This document shows, one piece after another, positions 14,923-18,424 of a stretch of DNA of 18,424 nucleotides (positions are counted from its first letter, which is position 1; every line of letters starts with the position of its first letter). The notes beneath the pieces are model-generated. The model made no database searches. It was not told the origin of the DNA and saw nothing but the letters and a program-made list of their open reading frames with translations. Source of the DNA: Candidatus Schekmanbacteria bacterium (GTDB lineage: Bacteria > CSSED10-310 > JACPHN01); the NCBI GenBank assembly GCA_016188575.1, contig JACPHN010000173.1, positions 1-18,424 on the forward strand, in the 5' to 3' direction. Made by a program: the position numbers and the translations under genes.

Positions 14923-16367
14923 GTCCGAACCGGGGCCATGAGGTCGGATTCCCGCGATGCCGCGCGTGCCGCTCCGGACGCTTCGCGATGGCGCTCGTCG
15001 GCGGCCGGCTCACCCTCTTGGCGGTAGGCGCCGTCGAAGCACGCCTTGCAGAAATGGTGCTCGCGCGGGTGCACGCACTTCATAAGTCCCTCGAGCGACA
15101 GGTAGCCCAGGCTGTCCGCGCCGATGTACGCACGGATCTCGTCGACGGACAGGCGCGCCGCGATCAGCTCGGACCGGGTAGGAATATCGATCCCGTAGTA
15201 GCAGGGCCATCGCGTCGGCGGCGCGCTGATGCGGAGGTGCACCTCGGCGGCGCCGGCGCTCTTCAGAAGGCGAACGAGCTTGCGACTGGTGGTGCCGCGG
15301 ACGATGGAGTCGTCGATAACGACGAGCCGCTTGCCGCCAATTACCTCGCGGACGGGGTTCAGCTTGATCTTCACGCCAAAGTCCCGGATCGAGCTTTCCG
15401 GCTCGATGAAGGTACGGCCGACGTAATGATTTCTGATCAGGCCCATTTCAAACGGGATACCTGACTCCGCCGCATATCCCATCGCCGCCCACACGCCCGA
15501 GTCAGGGACGGGAACGACCATGTCGGCCTCAGCGGGGGCCTCGATCGCCAGCTCGCGCCCGAGCGATCGGCGGACGCGGTGCACGCTTTCACCGAACATG
15601 AAGCTGTCCGGACGCGCAAAGTAGATGAACTCGAAGATGCAGTGTGCCGAGGTGTGCTCGACGAAAGGTCTGCGGGACGTCACGCCACGGTCGTCTATGA
15701 CCAGGAGCTCGCCAGGCAGCACCTCGCGCACGAAGCGCGCGCCGATCAGGTTGAGCGCGCACGATTCCGAGCAGACAATGGGGCTACCGTCGAGGTCGCC
15801 CAGGATGAGCGGCCGGTATCCGAGCGGATCGCGCACGGCCAGAAGTTGTTGTGGCGTGAGCACCACCAGGCTGTACGCACCGCGGACCTGAGACAAGGTG
15901 GCAATGAGCGCAGTCTCCCAGCTCGGGTCGCTATTCTTGGCCATCAGGTGGACGAACACCTCACTGTCCGAGCTCCCGGCGAAGATCGCGCCCCGCCTCT
16001 CGAGGTGTTTTCGGAGCTCAACAGCGTTGACCAGATTGCCGTTGTGGGCGACGGCGACCTGGCCGCGCCAGCAGCCGACGGGAATGGGCTGCGCGCTTTG
16101 CAGATCACTATGCCCCGAAGTGGCGTAGCGGACGTGGCCGATGGCGGCACTGCCGGGGAGTTTCTCGAGATGCTCGCGGCTAAAAATATCCGCTACCAGG
16201 CCCATGGCCCGGTGGGTATAGAGCTGCCGCCCGTCCGTCGACGTGATTCCGGCGCTTTCCTGGCCACGATGCTGCTGTCCGTACAGTCCGAGGTAGGCGA
16301 GGTTCGCCGCTTCGCCGTGTCCCCAGATGCCGAATACGCCACAGAGCTCTTTCTTGTCGCCCGACAC
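14919..16367 (-). CDS. purF: amidophosphoribosyltransferase PurF
   Basis: This enzyme makes 5-phosphoribosylamine from PRPP and glutamine, the first committed purine step. The Ntn-glutaminase part begins at CGVFGIWGH; its Cys would become the N-terminal nucleophile after cleavage of a short propeptide. QQHRGQESAG, HVRYATSG and NGNLVNA follow. The PRPP loop VVIDDSIVRGTTS is intact. Four Cys in HCIFEF, WPCYYG and HFCKACF match the 4Fe-4S ligands of the B. subtilis-type enzyme. I chose GTG 16367, with AAAGGA nine bases upstream, which gives 482 residues and an 8-residue propeptide before C9. An upstream ATG at 16412 is open but adds a basic, unconserved-looking leader. It is the first gene of the envelope operon. 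The last ~25 residues are an Ala/Arg-rich tail of low complexity. Confidence 0.96.
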   Translation of the reverse strand: MSGDKKELCGVFGIWGHGEAANLAYLGLYGQQHRGQESAGITSTDGRQLYTHRAMGLVADIFSREHLEKLPGSAAIGHVRYATSGHSDLQSAQPIPVGCWRGQVAVAHNGNLVNAVELRKHLERRGAIFAGSSDSEVFVHLMAKNSDPSWETALIATLSQVRGAYSLVVLTPQQLLAVRDPLGYRPLILGDLDGSPIVCSESCALNLIGARFVREVLPGELLVIDDRGVTSRRPFVEHTSAHCIFEFIYFARPDSFMFGESVHRVRRSLGRELAIEAPAEADMVVPVPDSGVWAAMGYAAESGIPFEMGLIRNHYVGRTFIEPESSIRDFGVKIKLNPVREVIGGKRLVVIDDSIVRGTTSRKLVRLLKSAGAAEVHLRISAPPTRWPCYYGIDIPTRSELIAARLSVDEIRAYIGADSLGYLSLEGLMKCVHPREHHFCKACFDGAYRQEGEPAADERHREASGAARAASRESDLMAPVRT

Positions 16368-16669
16368 GTGTCGTCGTCCTTTCGTTCTCGGGTGGCGCGC
16401 GAGCGGGAGCAATCACGCGCCGAATGCTGCTCGCCCGGCGGGGCGTCGCGGGAGCGCCGTCCCTGCCCGGTCGCGAAGACCAGTTTAGACCGATCGGGGC
16501 CGCCGCACCAGTGGGCGACGCGGCGCGTCAAGAAGGCGTCCGGGCGATACGGACACCTCTCCGGTCGGCCGCACGGCCGCGCGAACGCGCGACTTTCGGC
16601 GTCGGCCGAATGTCGGGTGGTGCTCCTTTACAAGTGGTGCCGACGCCCCCGTCCCTGTTCTTTCAGGAG
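16368..16669. other. purF upstream region with a hairpin cluster
   Basis: This stretch holds no credible gene. It must contain the purF promoter on the minus strand; a TAAACT near 16483-16488 could be a -10, but no matching -35 is evident. Three short hairpins follow each other: 16566-16579 (CGGCC/GGCCG), 16578-16591 (CGCGC/GCGCG) and 16595-16610 (TTCGGC/GCCGAA, loop GTCG). None has a T tract. I see no purine riboswitch. Confidence 0.5.
16662..16669 (+). repeat. target site duplication, left copy
   Basis: TTCAGGAG lies directly outside the left inverted repeat and is repeated directly outside the right one. Confidence 0.8.
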
Positions 16670-16693
16670 GGGTGTCGGTCCGGAATACCGGAC
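16670..16693 (+). repeat. terminal inverted repeat, left
   Basis: This 24-base repeat is identical to the reverse complement of 16953-16976. Its inner half is itself a near-palindrome: GGTCCGG, AATA, CCGGACC (16677-16694) can form a 7-bp hairpin. Confidence 0.88.
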
Positions 16694-16952
16694 CTGGCCA
16701 AATTCGGCTGTGCCCCCAGAAAATGCGTTCATCATGCGGGCCGCGGACCGATGCAATGATGTCTCAATCGAGCGCGAATAGAAAAGCGTGCCTTGCAGCT
16801 CCGGCCCCGGGGGACAGGATTGTCCACGCGACACCGAAACGGAGACGTCAATCTGCGGACGATCCCCTGATTGGACCCACCTGAACAACGAGATCCGAAG
16901 CGGAAAAGCGATTGCCATGCGTCGGTTGGCGACTGTTCATCGATCGAGCTTC

Positions 16953-16976
16953 GTCCGGTATTCCGGACCGACACCC
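16953..16976 (-). repeat. terminal inverted repeat, right
   Basis: This is the inverted copy of 16670-16693 with no mismatch over 24 bases. Identity stops at both outer ends at the target duplication and at both inner ends within a base or two. Confidence 0.88.
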
Positions 16977-16984
16977 TTCAGGAG
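16977..16984 (+). repeat. target site duplication, right copy
   Basis: TTCAGGAG follows the right inverted repeat directly and matches 16662-16669. One further base, G, also matches. Confidence 0.8.
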
Positions 16985-17164
16985 GCCAGCCTGCCACGCT
17001 GCGAGGGCCGGAAAGGGCGCAGGGTGGTAGGCTGGACGTTCCGCACTCCGCAGCGAAGAGGCAGCGTCCACGGCTGTGCGGCAGGTGCGGGTGGCCGACC
17101 TCCCGTCGACGCGGCCTGAGGAGCGCAAAATTCCTTTCCACGTTTGGCGAGACACCGGCGGCGT
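16985..17164. other. intergenic region between MITE and immunity gene
   Basis: These 180 bases show no credible gene on either strand and no clear terminator for the Rhs-immunity transcript. Open frames crossing it give Arg/Pro/Ala-rich translations. Confidence 0.5.
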
Positions 17165-17572
17165 TCATGGTTCGCGTCCGGGCTGCGCCTTCGCGTCAAC
17201 TCGTTGCCAAAACGGTGCGACCGATTCCGAATCGAGTTCGACCATTCGATTGTAGGACGCCTCGTCAGCCGCGACGAACTCAGGGCCTAACACCATTTGC
17301 AGATTCTCTCCTGGCAGACAGCAAACCCAATCGCCCGGTATGGTTGCTTCGCTGATTTCAAAGAACCACGATGGCAACCAACTGATGATGTTCGCGTCGT
17401 TTACCATTTGCAGGCAGACAACACCTTGAAAGACAGACAAGGCGTGAACTTCATACTCATTTCCGAGAGTGATGTTCGTGTCGCTCTGAGGAGAACCAAA
17501 GGCCGCAACCGGCGCCGGGCAACCGTCAAATTTGTTCCGTGTTGCTTTTGCTCGCATCGCCCTGTTACTCAC
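17165..17572 (-). CDS. probable immunity protein for the Rhs C-terminal toxin
   Basis: This 135-residue soluble protein has no signal peptide or membrane segment. It starts at GTG 17572, which overlaps the Rhs stop (GTGA), with GGAG four to five bases upstream; ATG 17557 is an alternative start. I do not recognise a named family. Visible blocks are ITLGNEYEVHALSVFQG, NIISWLPSWFFEIS, IPGDWVCC, QMVLGPEFVA and MVELDSESVAPFW. It is mixed alpha/beta, acidic in its second half and rich in Trp and Phe. A small acidic protein placed directly after an Rhs C-terminus, with lower GC than its surroundings, fits the standard immunity-gene position; binding to the toxin is inferred, not shown. Hand count gives 88 G+C in 180 bases (17281-17460). 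Confidence 0.78.
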   Translation of the reverse strand: MSNRAMRAKATRNKFDGCPAPVAAFGSPQSDTNITLGNEYEVHALSVFQGVVCLQMVNDANIISWLPSWFFEISEATIPGDWVCCLPGENLQMVLGPEFVAADEASYNRMVELDSESVAPFWQRVDAKAQPGREP

Positions 17573-18424
17573 CTTGCTCCAGGCACAACGATTTTGAAGT
17601 CGTCTATCTGTCCTGTCACTGGATTGCGGAGATAGTGGACATTGATTGGGTCTCCTCCAGGTTTGATGATCTGCTGCCACTTCTCCCAACCCTCAGCTCC
17701 CGGCCAACGCGGGTCGGTCATGTTGATTGGAAGTTTCGTGCCAGCAGCCGGACTTGCGGCCGCTTGCTCAATCGCTAGTTGCTCCCGCAAGTTGCGAGGC
17801 AACGTCGTTCCTTTTGCCAAGTCCGCCGTCGGACCCTTACCCAAAATGCCCAGTTCACTCTTTGCGGCCCCACTCGCCACCGCACCCGCCACCTCGCCCG
17901 CCCCACCGGCCACCGCGCGCCCGGCGCCCGGCACGATCATCGCGCCCGTCTCATCGGCCAGGAGCTCCAGCCCGAGCTCGGCCAGGCCCTTCAGTCCCAG
18001 TTCCGCGAGCTGCTTGCCCACGGCGTACAGACCCGTGGCGAGCAGCACGTCGTTGGCGGTGCTGCCGGCGATGTGGACAACCGAAGCGATCGGCACGAGG
18101 TAGCCGGTGCCGTCGTCGCCAGCGTTGCGGATGAGCTGCACGTCGCGCTGCATCTCCGCGAAGTCGAAGATCAGCCGGCCGTTCGGATCCACGTAGCGGA
18201 GCGGGTTACCCTGGCCGTAGGCGTAGAGGTTGAAGCTGCGCGGCTCGGTGAGCGCGAGCGCCCGCGACAGCAACGGGTCCGGGGTCAGGAACATCGGCGG
18301 GTTGGCCGACTCCAGGTAGCGCGCCCGCAGGTAGGTCAGGTCGAGCTGCTTGTCGTACTGGCCGCCGATGAAGCGCCGGTCGTTTTCGACCTCGGCGCTG
18401 TCGAGCTGCCGCTCGCCCCCGTCG
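17569..18424 (-). CDS. Rhs/YD-repeat protein, C-terminal part with variable toxin-like domain
   Basis: The frame is open to the right edge, so only the last ~284 residues are seen and the start lies outside. From the edge, RFIGGQYDKQLDLTYLRARY, LTPDP, FNLYAYGQGNPLRYVDPNG form the RHS-associated core, ending at DPNG (18178-18189). In known Rhs proteins a protease releases the C-terminal toxin near this point. An Ala/Gly/Leu-rich stretch follows (about 17870-18110). The tip is LPRNLREQLAIEQAAASPAAG, then LPINMTDPRWPGAEGWEKWQ, VHYLRNPVTGQIDDFKIV and the end VVPGAR. I have a feel for this tip in other Rhs proteins but cannot name the domain or its activity. The last ~60 residues lie in lower-GC DNA. 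The stop overlaps the immunity-gene start by GTGA. Confidence 0.88.
   Translation of the reverse strand, partial: DGGERQLDSAEVENDRRFIGGQYDKQLDLTYLRARYLESANPPMFLTPDPLLSRALALTEPRSFNLYAYGQGNPLRYVDPNGRLIFDFAEMQRDVQLIRNAGDDGTGYLVPIASVVHIAGSTANDVLLATGLYAVGKQLAELGLKGLAELGLELLADETGAMIVPGAGRAVAGGAGEVAGAVASGAAKSELGILGKGPTADLAKGTTLPRNLREQLAIEQAAASPAAGTKLPINMTDPRWPGAEGWEKWQQIIKPGGDPINVHYLRNPVTGQIDDFKIVVPGAR

Larger units (their letters stand above)
16670..16976. mobile_element. MITE-like non-autonomous transposable element
   Basis: A 307-bp element is bounded by 24-bp perfect inverted repeats (16670-16693 and 16953-16976) starting GGGTGTCGGTCCGG. It is flanked directly by an 8-bp duplication, TTCAGGAG, at 16662-16669 and 16977-16984. 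The next base is G on both sides, so the duplication could be read as 9 bp. The 259-bp interior has no transposase or other plausible gene, so movement would need a transposase in trans. Duplications of 8 bp are made by several IS families (for example ISL3, IS66 and IS1595); I cannot assign one. The intact duplication suggests a fairly recent insertion. It sits between the Rhs/immunity module and purF. Confidence 0.85.

Noticed and set aside
16368-16669. Purine riboswitch or CRISPR-like array upstream of purF
   Set aside because: No purine aptamer core or regularly spaced repeats are visible; only the three short hairpins.
15579-16781. Plus-strand 400-residue open frame
   Set aside because: It is antisense to purF and then runs into the intergenic region and the MITE; no motif.
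16628-17168. Small open frames in and around the MITE containing MSVRNTG or VGPEYRT
   Set aside because: These peptides are translations of the inverted repeat itself on either strand, not protein conservation.
17297-17635. Plus-strand 112-residue open frame opposite the immunity gene
   Set aside because: The minus-strand frame has the GTGA overlap with the Rhs gene, a ribosome binding site and protein-like composition; the plus frame has none of these.

Overview
The window is GC-rich bacterial chromosome from a diderm. It carries an LptD outer-membrane LPS transporter, an OM-type lipoprotein, two eukaryote-like Ser/Thr kinases (one fused to an ATPase and a TPR array) and an Rhs/YD-repeat toxin gene. 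That combination suits a Myxococcota/Deltaproteobacteria-like organism; this placement is inference, not proof. All calls come from reading the sequence; no database search was run.

Layout. (1) 1-740, minus: N-terminal part of a Ser/Thr kinase running off the left edge. (2) 741-1045: no gene seen. (3) 1046-1161, plus: a clear sigma70-type promoter (TTGACA, 17 bp, TATTCT) and a tRNA-Arg with anticodon GCG. (4) 1187-9401, plus: five same-strand genes, namely a small lipoprotein, a TIM-barrel isomerase/epimerase-like metalloenzyme, an M20 dipeptidase, an unrecognised Ala/Pro-rich protein, and a 1417-residue kinase-ATPase-TPR protein whose start overlaps the previous stop (ATGA). (5) 9384-16367, minus: a tightly packed row, in transcription order purF, lptD, rmlA-like, an acyltransferase-like gene and a multi-pass membrane protein. 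It has ATGA overlaps at purF/lptD and acyltransferase/membrane protein, and gaps of 6 and 29 bp elsewhere, so it is very probably one operon joining purine synthesis to envelope building. (6) 16368-17164: no protein gene. It holds three small GC-rich hairpins and a 307-bp non-coding element with 24-bp perfect terminal inverted repeats and an 8-bp target duplication, i.e. a MITE-like insertion. (7) 17165-18424, minus: the C-terminal end of an Rhs protein with a variable C-terminal (probable toxin) region, then a 135-residue gene overlapping it by GTGA that is the likely immunity gene. GC falls sharply over this module.

How it fits together. LptD carries LPS to the cell surface, the RmlA-like enzyme supplies a dTDP-sugar, and the acyltransferase-like and membrane proteins probably act on envelope lipids or glycans. 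PurF heads this operon. The plus-strand genes pair two catabolic-looking metalloenzymes with a signalling kinase and its coupled partner. The Rhs/immunity pair is an interbacterial competition or self-recognition module next to the MITE.

The best candidates for undescribed biology are the Rhs C-terminal domain with its cognate small protein, the unrecognised protein coupled to the kinase-ATPase-TPR regulator, the MITE family, and the acyltransferase that lacks the family's His/Asp pair.
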